From CAIXSC01 sp046349935 (GTDB taxonomy: Bacteria > Planctomycetota > Planctomycetia > Pirellulales > Pirellulaceae), in the NCBI GenBank assembly GCA_046349935.1, contig JAXMBK010000003.1, positions 1,629,956-1,693,955 of the forward strand: 64,000 nt of DNA. Direction: 5' to 3'. Made by a program: the position numbers and the translations under genes. Positions 43,599 to 51,107 of the stretch are shown here, piece after piece. Each line of letters starts with the position of its first letter. The stretch's first letter is position 1. The notes below the pieces were generated by a model. It made no database searches and had not been told where the DNA came from. It saw only the letters and a list, made by a program, of their open reading frames with translations.

Positions 43599-46124
43599 CT
43601 AGTTGTACAGGCGGCCGAGCGTCGCCATGCGCGCCTCCCGTTCCGCCTCTTGTTGGGCTTTCAACCGAGCGACTTCGCGCAGCGGCATGAGGCCGTTGGC
43701 CAGAGCGGCGATGGCCGAGACGTTGTTGGTGAGCACCGACGCCATGACGCCGAAGCCCATGGTGAAGGCGCCCGCGATGCACAGCGCGTTGGGAGCGATG
43801 ATGTAGCTCCAACTGCGTTTCACATTGCGATCCAAGCCGCGCGAAATGTCCAAGAACTCGCACAGCTTGGCCAAGCTCTCTTCCATGAACACGACCTGAG
43901 CCGTGTCGGTCGCAATCGACGTGGCGCCGCGCAACGACACCGAGACGTTGGCCTTCTTGAGAGCGATCGAGTCGTTGATGCCGTCGCCGACGAAGCAGAC
44001 CTTCCGGCCCTTCTTCTGCAGCAACTCGACGTAGTTCGCCTTGTCCCCCGGCAACACGCCCGCAAAGTACTCGTCCATTCCCAGGCTGTTCGCCAACTTC
44101 TTGGTCGGACCTTCGTGGTCGCCCGAAATGATCGCCAAGTGGCTCACGCCGCGCGCTCGCAAACCTTCCACGATCGCTTGCGCCTCCGGTCGATGCGAGG
44201 CCCGCAGCTCAATCGCACCGCCCAGTTCGCCGTCCACGCCGACCATCACCAGCGAAAAGCCTTCGTCGTGAGCGGCGTCGAGCGCGTGCTGGACTTCCGA
44301 CGGGATCTCGATCCCCTCCATCTTCATGAAGCGAGCGCTGCCGACGCGCACCGTATGCCCGTCGATCTCGACCGTGATGCCGAAGCCCACCTTGTACTTC
44401 GAGTCGTCGGTCTTCGGGATCGGCCGACCGAGCTGCAGGTAGCGTTCGACGATCGCTTTGGCGATCGGGTGCGCAAAGCGATTCTCGGCCGCCGCGGCGT
44501 ACGTGAGGATCGTCTCCTCCGCATAGCGACCGCACGTAATCACGCGGCCCACTTCCGGCACTTCCCGCGTGAGCGTGCCCGTCTTGTCGAACAGCACCGT
44601 GTCGATCTCGCACATCAGATCCATCGCGCGGCCGTCCTTCACCAGGATGCCGTGCTGCGCGCACAGGGTGAGTGAACTGAGCATGGCCAACGGAGCGGCC
44701 ATGCGGATGCCGGTGCCGAAGTCGCTGTTGAGCACCGCGGTGGCGCCGGCCGGCCCCATCACGGCCAAGCCGAGCGCACCAAGCGCGAGCGTCGGGACGA
44801 CCGCCTTGTCGGCCAGCTTCTCCCCCTTGTTCTGCGAATCCAGCTTGTAGCCCGCCGTGTCGTTGAGAATCGACGCGATCTTGGCCGACGTCGTGTCGGT
44901 CCCCGCCTTCTGCACCTCGACGAAGATTTTGCCCGCGACAAGCATCGTCGACGCGAAGACGTGGTCGCCGACCACCTTCTCCGCGGGAGTCGACTCGCCG
45001 GTCAGCGCGTGCTGATCGACCATCGCCATCCCTTCCTTCACGATGCCGTCGACCGGCACCGCTTCGCCCGTGTTGACGACGATGACGTCCCCTTGCTGGA
45101 TCTTCTCCAGCGCCACTTCGGTCTCGACGCCGTCTCGGCACAACCACACGAAGCGAGGCTGCTTGCCGAAGACGTTCATCAGCATCTTTTTGCTGTTGTC
45201 TTGCGTCAGCTTCACGAGCATGCGGCCGAAGCTCAAGCACCAGCACAGCACCGAGCCGGCGAAGACCTGTCCCGTCCCCAAGCACGACACGACGACGATG
45301 GCGTCGAGCACGTCGACGCCCAGCCGCCGCTCGTGGAACAGCACGTTGTAGGCTTCCTTGAACGTGGTGACCGAGTTGTACATGAAGAGGCCGGCGGCCA
45401 GCGGCATGAGCGGCGGCGCGGCGAACTGCGCCACGGCGGCCAGCGGCAGGCCGACCGAGGCCAGGGCCATATCAAGCACGGGCCGATCCTTCGTCGCCGC
45501 CACCGACAAGCGCGCCAAGGCGCTGTCGAGGATCTCGATGATCTGGTCGCGCGTAATCTGCTCGACGTTGAAGTTGATCAACACCGTCGCGGTCATCGGA
45601 TTCGTCTTGTAGTTGTCCACCCCCAAGACGCTCATCAACTCGCGTTCCACCGATTGGCATACCTCGGCGCGGCGATGCAGCGCGTCGTGCTTCAACCGCA
45701 TCCGCCCCGGCAACTCATGCTTCACCTGCCAATCCGAAACCAGCTTCCCATGGCGGTACAACCGTACCTCGCCGCGTTCATTCGGATGCCAGCTCCGCTC
45801 GGGGTCCACCGTCACGCCGGCCGCCGGATGCCCATGCAGTTGCTCCGCGGTGCGTTCCTCCGCATGGCGTTCGAAGGTCGGCGGCGTCTTGGCAAGGCAC
45901 GCGTAGATGGCCTGCAGCGCCGATTGGCGATTGGCCGACTGCGTGCAGTAGCGGACGTCGGCCCAGCGATTCACGGGTTGCACCGCGACGCTTTTCACCG
46001 GCTTCGCCTGGAAGACCCGCTTGAGGAACTCCTGACAAAAGGGGGACTTCGAGTCGGAGAACAGCATGCTGCTTTGGACCCGAATCGTGTCGTCGCCGAC
46101 GTGCGAGATCGAAATATCGTTCAT
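43599..46124 (-). CDS. P-type ATPase, intact, P1B-like without CPx motif
   Basis: 841 residues from ATG 46124. Catalytic motifs are all present: TGES (~374), DKTGTLT (Asp ~513), HP in the N-domain (RFAHPIAK) and GDGINDS (~712). Two N-terminal modules precede the membrane part: a HMA-like one (DDTIRVQSSMLF...SVAVQP) and an HMA_2-like one with WQVKHELPGRMRLKH (~138). The M4 segment that normally holds CPC is DFGTGIRMAAP, with no cysteine, so the transported ion cannot be called and classical Cu/Zn/Cd P1B transport is doubtful. The start is 23 bases past a shared upstream signal; the degenerate ATPase follows after 23 bases. Confidence 0.93.
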   Translation of the reverse strand: MNDISISHVGDDTIRVQSSMLFSDSKSPFCQEFLKRVFQAKPVKSVAVQPVNRWADVRYCTQSANRQSALQAIYACLAKTPPTFERHAEERTAEQLHGHPAAGVTVDPERSWHPNERGEVRLYRHGKLVSDWQVKHELPGRMRLKHDALHRRAEVCQSVERELMSVLGVDNYKTNPMTATVLINFNVEQITRDQIIEILDSALARLSVAATKDRPVLDMALASVGLPLAAVAQFAAPPLMPLAAGLFMYNSVTTFKEAYNVLFHERRLGVDVLDAIVVVSCLGTGQVFAGSVLCWCLSFGRMLVKLTQDNSKKMLMNVFGKQPRFVWLCRDGVETEVALEKIQQGDVIVVNTGEAVPVDGIVKEGMAMVDQHALTGESTPAEKVVGDHVFASTMLVAGKIFVEVQKAGTDTTSAKIASILNDTAGYKLDSQNKGEKLADKAVVPTLALGALGLAVMGPAGATAVLNSDFGTGIRMAAPLAMLSSLTLCAQHGILVKDGRAMDLMCEIDTVLFDKTGTLTREVPEVGRVITCGRYAEETILTYAAAAENRFAHPIAKAIVERYLQLGRPIPKTDDSKYKVGFGITVEIDGHTVRVGSARFMKMEGIEIPSEVQHALDAAHDEGFSLVMVGVDGELGGAIELRASHRPEAQAIVEGLRARGVSHLAIISGDHEGPTKKLANSLGMDEYFAGVLPGDKANYVELLQKKGRKVCFVGDGINDSIALKKANVSVSLRGATSIATDTAQVVFMEESLAKLCEFLDISRGLDRNVKRSWSYIIAPNALCIAGAFTMGFGVMASVLTNNVSAIAALANGLMPLREVARLKAQQEAEREARMATLGRLYN

Positions 46125-46268
46125 GGTGAATGCGAATGCAGTGGGAAAGGAGGGTCGGATGGCTCGACCATCGACGCAGAGATGAGCAAGGATCGGCGCG
46201 CAGCACCGCGCAGGGCGCTCGATCGTGATCGACAACCTTCAAGCAGTCAGCTGGGAAGGAACGGGCGA

Positions 46269-46688
46269 CTAGCCGGCGGCTTGGCCCAAACGACGCTGAT
46301 AGCGACGTTCAGCCAACGAATCCTGCACCGACTCCACCTTCTCCTGCACGCGCTGAGCGACGCTGGCGTAGGCGCCTTCCACCTTCTCGCGCGCCGCACA
46401 CGCCGTCTGTCCTAGCCGCGCTCGAGCGCGATCGCTCGAATCGGCCGCGCCTGCAAAACCGTCGCGCAAGCCCGCGCGGATCGGATTGTTCTCAGGCAAG
46501 GCCCGCACGGCGAACAACGCGGGAAAGGCGACGCCGAAAGACAGGCAATAGCAGGTCGAGTAGATCGCACGCGACATGAGGCCAGGCCCCTGCTCCGCTG
46601 CTTGCTCCTCTGCCGCTTGCTCCTCTTCCAAGTGCTCGCACTCGTCGTGACACGGCTCTTCGTATTGGCCGTTCGCTGACTCGTTCAT
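46269..46688 (-). CDS. Small membrane protein with FP...DG motif, paralog
   Basis: 139 residues. The acidic N-terminus (QYEEPCHDECEHLEEEQAAEEQ) has two Cys and two His and may bind a metal. A membrane segment SRAIYSTCYCLSFGVAFPALFAVRA follows, then LPENNPIRAGLRDGF, and a helical tail. The core Y-x-x-x-Y-x-L-S-[FY]-G-x-x-FP...P-x-[ND]-NPI...G-[LI]-x-DG is shared with 47273-47728 and, more loosely, 39465-39989 and the EcsC tail. Its ATG overlaps the stop of a tiny upstream frame (TGA/ATG at 46685-46688). Confidence 0.8.
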   Translation of the reverse strand: MNESANGQYEEPCHDECEHLEEEQAAEEQAAEQGPGLMSRAIYSTCYCLSFGVAFPALFAVRALPENNPIRAGLRDGFAGAADSSDRARARLGQTACAAREKVEGAYASVAQRVQEKVESVQDSLAERRYQRRLGQAAG

Positions 46689-46798
46689 GTTGCGTTCTTT
46701 CTGCGTGACGCGCTCTCATGAGCCGCACGAGCAGCCGCCGCTCGCTCGTACTCGCTAAACGTCACGCTGGCTAACCCGACGATTCGGACGACTGCCAT
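46685..46798 (-). CDS. Possible 37-residue small protein
   Basis: ATG 46798 to a TGA that overlaps the next start codon by three bases. The peptide (starting MAVVRIVGLASVTFSEYERA, then Ala/Arg-rich) has no known motif or strong ribosome site. The four-base overlap is the main support; it could be a chance frame. Confidence 0.3.
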   Translation of the reverse strand: MAVVRIVGLASVTFSEYERAAAARAAHESASRRKNAT

Positions 46799-46918
46799 GC
46801 GCCGCGAACCGCCAAAAACTGGGATGGATGCCGTCGCCCGTCCCGCGACGACGGCGGTGCAAATACTCGATCGCCCTTGCCTGGGTGACTGTCTGTCCAA
46901 ACTGTCTCGCTCAACTTG

Positions 46919-47227
46919 CTAGTTGAACATGAACGCCTGTGCGAAGTCGGCCGCCGTCATCGGCGCCTTCTTCGCAGCGCTCTTCTTGCGTTTCTTCTTT
47001 TTCGGCTTCTCGGCGGGCGCCTCCCAGCCGGCTGCGGCTGCCTCGCTTCCGCCCGCTTCCTCGCCGAACTTCCGAGCCATATCCGCGAACGCGTCTTTGA
47101 ACCCGTCCGCCGCCGGGCCCATAAACGTTTCGAGCATCGGTTTGATCTTCGACCAATTCGCACCGACGACGCCTCCGACGGCGACGCCCATGGCGAAATA
47201 CATCATCTCACTACGTGTCGGCAACAT
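46919..47227 (-). CDS. YtxH-like small membrane protein with Lys-rich tail
   Basis: 102 residues. A short N-terminal glycine-rich helix YFAMGVAVGGVVGANW is followed by KIKPMLETFMGPAADGFKDAFADMARKF, the layout of YtxH-type small proteins. A Lys-rich segment (KPKKKKRKKSAAKK) and a conserved-looking end (TAADFAQAFMFN) follow. The very basic tail could bind acidic lipid heads or nucleic acid. It lies in the middle of the minus-strand block, 45 bases after 47273. Confidence 0.75.
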   Translation of the reverse strand: MLPTRSEMMYFAMGVAVGGVVGANWSKIKPMLETFMGPAADGFKDAFADMARKFGEEAGGSEAAAAGWEAPAEKPKKKKRKKSAAKKAPMTAADFAQAFMFN

Positions 47228-47272
47228 GCCAGCGACCTTTCTCGACCGCGGGGAACGGTCGAGCGGAATGCA

Positions 47273-47728
47273 TTACGAGGGGGCGAGCGCCAGGCCTTCC
47301 GGACCTGCCGCAGATGTCGCGGAACGTCGAGCCTTTCGACGTGCACGCATCTCGGTCACCGCTTCCTTCGCGGCGGTCGCTCCATCAACTATGCCATACC
47401 CAATCGGATTGTCCATCGGAACCAAACTAGCCACGAAAACCGTTGGAAACACAATGCCGTAGGAAAGATAGTAACAGGTCGCATAAACGGCCTTCCCTAC
47501 CGACTGACTCACCACCGGCGCCAACTGCGCCGCCTTCACTCGAGCGTCCTCCGCCCCGCGGCGGACTGCCGATGCAGCCGTGATCATCGCTTGTCCCACT
47601 TGTTGAGAAGATTCTGCTTGAGTCGCTTCGGTTTGCGCTGTCTCTACCTGCGCCTGCGGATCGCTCGCCGGCTGCGAAACTCGCTCGGCGACGCCCTCCG
47701 AGCCGCTCTCGACATCCGATTCCGTCAT
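47273..47728 (-). CDS. Small membrane protein with FP...DG motif, paralog
   Basis: 151 residues. The N-terminal 75 residues are Ser/Gln/Glu-rich and helical. The membrane core is KAVYATCYYLSYGIVFPTVFVASL followed by VPMDNPIGYGIVDGATAAKEA and a basic tail KARRSATSAAG. YATCYYLSYGIVFP and NPI-x-x-G-x-x-DG align directly with 46269-46688. Role unknown; part of the same locus. Confidence 0.8.
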   Translation of the reverse strand: MTESDVESGSEGVAERVSQPASDPQAQVETAQTEATQAESSQQVGQAMITAASAVRRGAEDARVKAAQLAPVVSQSVGKAVYATCYYLSYGIVFPTVFVASLVPMDNPIGYGIVDGATAAKEAVTEMRARRKARRSATSAAGPEGLALAPS

Positions 47729-47894
47729 CGCTCGGCTCCCTCTTGGTTCACAGATTCACCAACCAATTGCCACGCATACAGGTTTGATTGTACCTTTGTG
47801 TCGCTTGTGTCGTATGTCGCAATTCCACTGATTGTGTGTGGTGAATTTCACTACCCCGACCCCTTTGCAGCCCCCCGTAGCAGGACCCCGGCTC

Positions 47895-48179
47895 ATGGCC
47901 ATTCCCCGAAAATTCCTCCGCCAGATGGGCGAGTTCGTCCGCCGTCCCGGCGTGCAGTTCACCGTCGCCTGCATCCTGATCGCCGCGAGCGGCTTCGAGA
48001 TCATCGAATCGTTCGACGAAGACCTGGAAAAGTTCCGCGTCGGCATCCATCACGGACTCTTCATCGTCGGCATCATGAACGCCCTCGCCGCCGTCCCCGA
48101 CATGGTGGAAGGACTCGAGCGACTGGAGGAGATCCGCGACGAGAAGCTCGCGGAAAAAGGACCGCACTCCCCCGACTAA
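47895..48179 (+). CDS. Small membrane protein, plus strand
   Basis: 94 residues from ATG 47895 with AGGA eight to nine bases upstream. Two hydrophobic segments (GVQFTVACILIAASGFEIIE and GLFIVGIMNALAAVPDMV) separated by an acidic loop suggest a helical hairpin in the membrane. It converges on the LuxR-type regulator, overlapping it by four bases at the stops. No family recognised. Confidence 0.65.
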   Translation: MAIPRKFLRQMGEFVRRPGVQFTVACILIAASGFEIIESFDEDLEKFRVGIHHGLFIVGIMNALAAVPDMVEGLERLEEIRDEKLAEKGPHSPD

Positions 48180-48871
48180 CCGCCCTGCAGCAACGTCCAC
48201 ACGATCGCGCGAAACGCCAAGTCGCTGCCGTTCGCCAACCCCAGCTTCTGCCGAATCCGCTCCCGGTATGTCTCAATCGTGTTGGGGCTAAGCGACAGTT
48301 GCCGCGCGATGCCGCGCGTCGTCTCCCCCTGGCCGATCAACCGAAACACCTCGAACTCGCGTTCCGTCAACGTACGCATCCCGCGCACCGTCTTCGACGT
48401 CGCCGACTGCCCCAGCAGTTCGCTGGTAAGCTGGTCGCTGAGGTAGATGAGGCCGCGAGAGACGCGCCGCAACGCAGCGAGCAGCGTATCCGTGGAGTCG
48501 CGGTCGGTGACGTACCCAAGCGCCCCGGCCTCCAGCGCCAAACCCGCCAACAGCGGCTCGTCGTTCGGCGCGACAAGCAACACGCGCGCCTGCCCCGCAC
48601 AGCGCTGCGCCACGCTGCGAAGCGTCTGCAGCCCCTGCCCGTCCCCCAAGTTGAGGTCCAATACCACGACCTGCGGCTTACGACCTTCCAGCAGCGAGAC
48701 GAGCCCCTCCAAGTCGCTGGCTTCGCCGCAACATTCAAAGCTCGGCGCCTTCGACATCGCGGCGCAAAAGCCGTAGCGCATGAGCGGCCGGGCGCTTAAG
48801 ATCGCGCAGCGCACCGGCGCACTTGCCTCTTCGGCTACCCCCGCTTCTTTCCGACGAAACCACTTGGACAT
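48176..48871 (-). CDS. NarL/FixJ-type regulator with degenerate receiver
   Basis: 231 residues. The C-terminal LuxR helix-turn-helix is standard: RTLTEREFEVFRLIGQGETTRGIARQLSLSPNTIETYRERIRQKLG. The receiver domain (about 20-140) keeps a central Asp (VVVLDLNLGDGQG), but the first-strand acidic pair (normally DDH or DDD) is replaced by LSARP and the conserved Lys is missing (YVTDRDS). It may not be phosphorylated in the usual way. Candidate regulator of the surrounding membrane locus. No kinase is adjacent. Confidence 0.85.
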   Translation of the reverse strand: MSKWFRRKEAGVAEEASAPVRCAILSARPLMRYGFCAAMSKAPSFECCGEASDLEGLVSLLEGRKPQVVVLDLNLGDGQGLQTLRSVAQRCAGQARVLLVAPNDEPLLAGLALEAGALGYVTDRDSTDTLLAALRRVSRGLIYLSDQLTSELLGQSATSKTVRGMRTLTEREFEVFRLIGQGETTRGIARQLSLSPNTIETYRERIRQKLGLANGSDLAFRAIVWTLLQGG

Positions 48872-48946
48872 GACTTCATCGTAGTTCGCCCCGTGGTTTC
48901 CGCCAGTTTTCGCAGCGATTGTCGTTTTCGTTAGAAAAGCGACCGC

Positions 48947-49060
48947 TTATGCGAAGGCGGCTCCCAACACGATCGCCGCCGCAAACCACCCCAACGCGAA
49001 CGTGAACCCCACCATGAACCCCTCCATTGCCGCCGACAAAATTCGCCGAGCCGTACCCAT
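48947..49060 (-). CDS. 37-residue membrane micro-protein
   Basis: ATG 49060 to TAA 48947-48949, reading MGTARRILSAAMEGFMVGFT then FALGWFAAAIVLGAAFA. It has a short positive N-terminus and one hydrophobic helix. A strong ribosome site (AGGGAG, 7 bases before ATG) supports translation. It lies in the gap between the LuxR-type regulator and the PG..GTP paralog, a place otherwise without a gene, and fits the pattern of small membrane proteins in this locus. Confidence 0.6.
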   Translation of the reverse strand: MGTARRILSAAMEGFMVGFTFALGWFAAAIVLGAAFA

Positions 49061-49123
49061 ATGCTTGCTCCCTGAAGTTGAAATCCCGTCCGCCGTCAAT
49101 CACTGCCGTCCCGAAGGAGAACC

Positions 49124-49465
49124 CTATCCTGATGCTGAGTCGTCGTCTGACTTGGGAGGCGGAAACCGCTTTTCCATGTCCGACATGAACCGCTCGACCA
49201 CCTTCATCCCCGACCCATACGCCTGCGGAAACCGTCGTTGAAAGAACCGATCAACCGAGCCGAACAATCGCGGCGCCAGCACCAGCCCGCCGGCGACCAA
49301 AAACGGCGTCCCAAACGGGCCTGGAATCACCAGTCCCGCCGCACCAATCCCCGCCAGCACCACGCCGACCGCCGGCGGCAAGTGCGTGATCCGCGACGCC
49401 AACGAGCGATGTTCTTGCTCGCCGCCGGAAGTCTGCTCAAGTTCTAAACGAGGTTTCTCTTCCAT
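49124..49465 (-). CDS. Membrane protein with PG..GTP hairpin, paralog 2
   Basis: 113 residues. A short acidic N-terminus, then a membrane hairpin GVVLAGIGAAGLVIPGPFGT and PFLVAGGLVLAPRLF, then a helical tail VERFMSDMEKRFPPPK. The hairpin and tail align with the C-terminal half of 40844-41425 (VLPGSVGTPLVVAGGLVLAP and DFERRFPP), so the two are paralogs in one locus. Seven bases separate it from the upstream small gene. Confidence 0.82.
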   Translation of the reverse strand: MEEKPRLELEQTSGGEQEHRSLASRITHLPPAVGVVLAGIGAAGLVIPGPFGTPFLVAGGLVLAPRLFGSVDRFFQRRFPQAYGSGMKVVERFMSDMEKRFPPPKSDDDSASG

Positions 49466-49472
49466 ACGCCGA

Positions 49473-49673
49473 TTACGCCTGGCGCGACGGTCCAGCCGAC
49501 AACTGGCCGCTCAACATCAACTCTTCCACCGCCGTCACCAGCGGATCGGACCGGTCATGGAAGACAGCCAGCACGCGCTGCCGCTTGCGCCGTTCGCGGT
49601 CGAGCCAATAGCCGAGATACGCGACCGCCGCCAGTCCGATGAGTCCCGCGACGATCGACCCGCCGTTTTCCAC
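49473..49673 (-). CDS. Single-helix small membrane protein
   Basis: 66 residues: an N-terminal helix GSIVAGLIGLAAVAYLGYWL followed by a basic stretch RERRKRQRVLAVF and a helical polar tail. No family recognised. It is seven bases upstream of the PG..GTP paralog 2 and 50 bases after the gene at 49724, so it is probably part of the same transcript. Confidence 0.65.
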   Translation of the reverse strand: MENGGSIVAGLIGLAAVAYLGYWLDRERRKRQRVLAVFHDRSDPLVTAVEELMLSGQLSAGPSRQA

Positions 49674-49723
49674 GCTCTGCTCCTCGTTCGCTCAGTGACG
49701 CCCGTGCAAGGCCAAGACCCCGC

Positions 49724-50836
49724 CTACCGCTTGCCGGTCGCTCGAGGACCGCCAGGCGTCCCGCCCTGCGACTCCACCACGTCCATCAACACTCGCATCC
49801 GCTCGCCGTTCGCCGCCGCCGATTTCGTTCCGCGCCGTTGCGTCTCGGTCATCATCTGAAACACCCGCCGCAGTTCTTCTCCATATCGTTCCTCGGGCGT
49901 CACCGCTCCCAAGCAGAAGCGGAAGCCGTAGCCCAGGTGGGGCCGTTCGAGTCGCGCGTCGCTGTCGAGCACCATGAGAATCGGATCGCAGCCAGCCAGT
50001 TCGGGCGAGCGGCGGAGAATGTCGAGCGACTGTTCGGGGGTGAGTCGATAGACGTTTTGTTGGGCCAGGAACGCGGCAAACAGGGCCAGGTGTTCGTCGA
50101 GCAGCGATTGGGCGCGAGGGTTCCAGCCGGTATCGATGACGTAGATATCGAGCCGCTTGTCGCGGAGCGACTGGTGGCTGGAAAGCTTGGCGGCCGACGG
50201 CCCCAGCCACTCCACATCCGGCAACGGGTTGGCCGCCGACCCCAGCACGACATGCGATTCGCCGAAGGACAGCGTGAGCTGCAGTTGCTCGGTGACGTGA
50301 AATTGAACGTCGGCCAGCGCCAGATTCTGCGGCGCGAAACTCTCCAGTTGCACGGGCTGGTCGTCGAACGCCTCGAGCTTGGGTCGGACGAGCGACGCGA
50401 CCATCTTGCCCATCACCCCTTTGCCGCGGACGTCGAGGTCGTGGACGCGGGCGTGCAGCTGTTTGTTGACTTCAACGGCGCCGACCAATTCCAGCGAGGC
50501 GGCGAAGAAGCCTTTGCGCACGTCGATGGCGGCGCTGAAACGGAGCGACCGGGGGTGGGCGCTGTGCAGGGTCAGGACGAGTCCCTCGACGGAGGCGCCG
50601 TGCTCTTGCAGCATCGCGTTGGAGACTTGCCGCAGCACTTGTTCGATCGCCGCCACCTCGACCTGCAGCACCACCTCGCCGTCGGCCATGCGCAGCGCGG
50701 CCTGCTGGTCGCCCGAGGGCGGTTGCGAGTCGACGTCGATCCGGAGGCCGGACGACGAAAAGCCCACGCGCAGCGGGATCTGGCTCCCTTTGAGCCAGCG
50801 GCTCATCATCTCGAGATGCTTGTCGGACGATTTCAT
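49724..50836 (-). CDS. Protein with possible TULIP-like lipid-binding half, unknown
   Basis: 370 residues, no signal peptide. Residues about 60-210 consist of repeated amphipathic strands (LVLTLHSAHPRSLRFSAAIDV, FAASLELVGAVEVNKQLHARV, VQFHVTEQLQLTLSFG) that resemble DUF2993/DUF4403-type TULIP lipid-binding domains; this is a guess from pattern. The C-terminal half has RLDIYVIDTGWNPRAQSLLDEH and LSLDILRRSPELAGCDPILMVLD, with no clear family. It is the first gene of the minus-strand membrane locus, and a palindromic repeat lies just upstream. Confidence 0.6.
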   Translation of the reverse strand: MKSSDKHLEMMSRWLKGSQIPLRVGFSSSGLRIDVDSQPPSGDQQAALRMADGEVVLQVEVAAIEQVLRQVSNAMLQEHGASVEGLVLTLHSAHPRSLRFSAAIDVRKGFFAASLELVGAVEVNKQLHARVHDLDVRGKGVMGKMVASLVRPKLEAFDDQPVQLESFAPQNLALADVQFHVTEQLQLTLSFGESHVVLGSAANPLPDVEWLGPSAAKLSSHQSLRDKRLDIYVIDTGWNPRAQSLLDEHLALFAAFLAQQNVYRLTPEQSLDILRRSPELAGCDPILMVLDSDARLERPHLGYGFRFCLGAVTPEERYGEELRRVFQMMTETQRRGTKSAAANGERMRVLMDVVESQGGTPGGPRATGKR

Positions 50837-50958
50837 GAAGTCGTAGCCGCCTGGATGCGGGCGAGGGAGGTTAAAACGATTATGCTACCGGCGCAGCACG
50901 CGAACATAGCAGGTTCGGTCGCCGGATCGTGGTGCTTTTCACTACGAGCCAAATCGTA

Positions 50959-50979
50959 GTGGACCGCACCGCGGTCCAC
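50959..50979. repeat. GTGGACCGC palindrome, second site
   Basis: GTGGACCGC (50959-50967), loop ACC, then GCGGTCCAC (50971-50979): a perfect 9-bp stem. Same family as the hairpins at 4631-4718. Confidence 0.8.
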
Positions 50980-51056
50980 CAAAACAACCAAGCAACCAAC
51001 CCCACCGTCTGCCGCGCTGCCAAGCTGCCCTAGGAACGCGATGACCGGGCGGGGAA

Positions 51057-51083
51057 CAACAGGCTGGCAGCCTGTTCTACGGC
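51057..51083 (-). repeat. ACAGGCT-type repeat, copy 5 (variant)
   Basis: CAACAGGCTGGCAGCCTGTT then CTACGGC. The loop differs (GGC for GGA). Unlike the other copies it lies before a gene start, between divergent genes, not after a stop codon. Confidence 0.8.
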
Positions 51084-51107
51084 GCTTATCTTGAAAGGAG
51101 TTACGTG

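Larger units (their letters stand above)
50837..51107. other. Divergent promoter gap with two repeat copies
   Basis: 270 bases between the divergent genes at 50836 and 51108. It holds a GTGGACCGC-ACC-GCGGTCCAC hairpin (50959-50979), identical in type to the one at 4631, and a variant ACAGGCT copy (51057-51083). AAAGGAG at 51093-51099 serves the carbonic anhydrase start. Confidence 0.6.

Noticed and set aside
46136..46235. Longer N-terminus of the intact ATPase from TTG 46235
   Set aside because: The extra 37 residues do not align with the paralog, whose similarity starts near ATG 46124.
48876..49103. Minus-strand 75-codon frame over the same gap as the 37-residue gene
   Set aside because: Gly/Arg-rich, no ribosome site; the 37-codon frame has a strong site and a sensible membrane helix.
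38321..50836. Magnetosome, encapsulin or gas-vesicle cluster
   Set aside because: No Mam, encapsulin shell or Gvp protein is recognisable; only membrane proteins with transporter-like modules.
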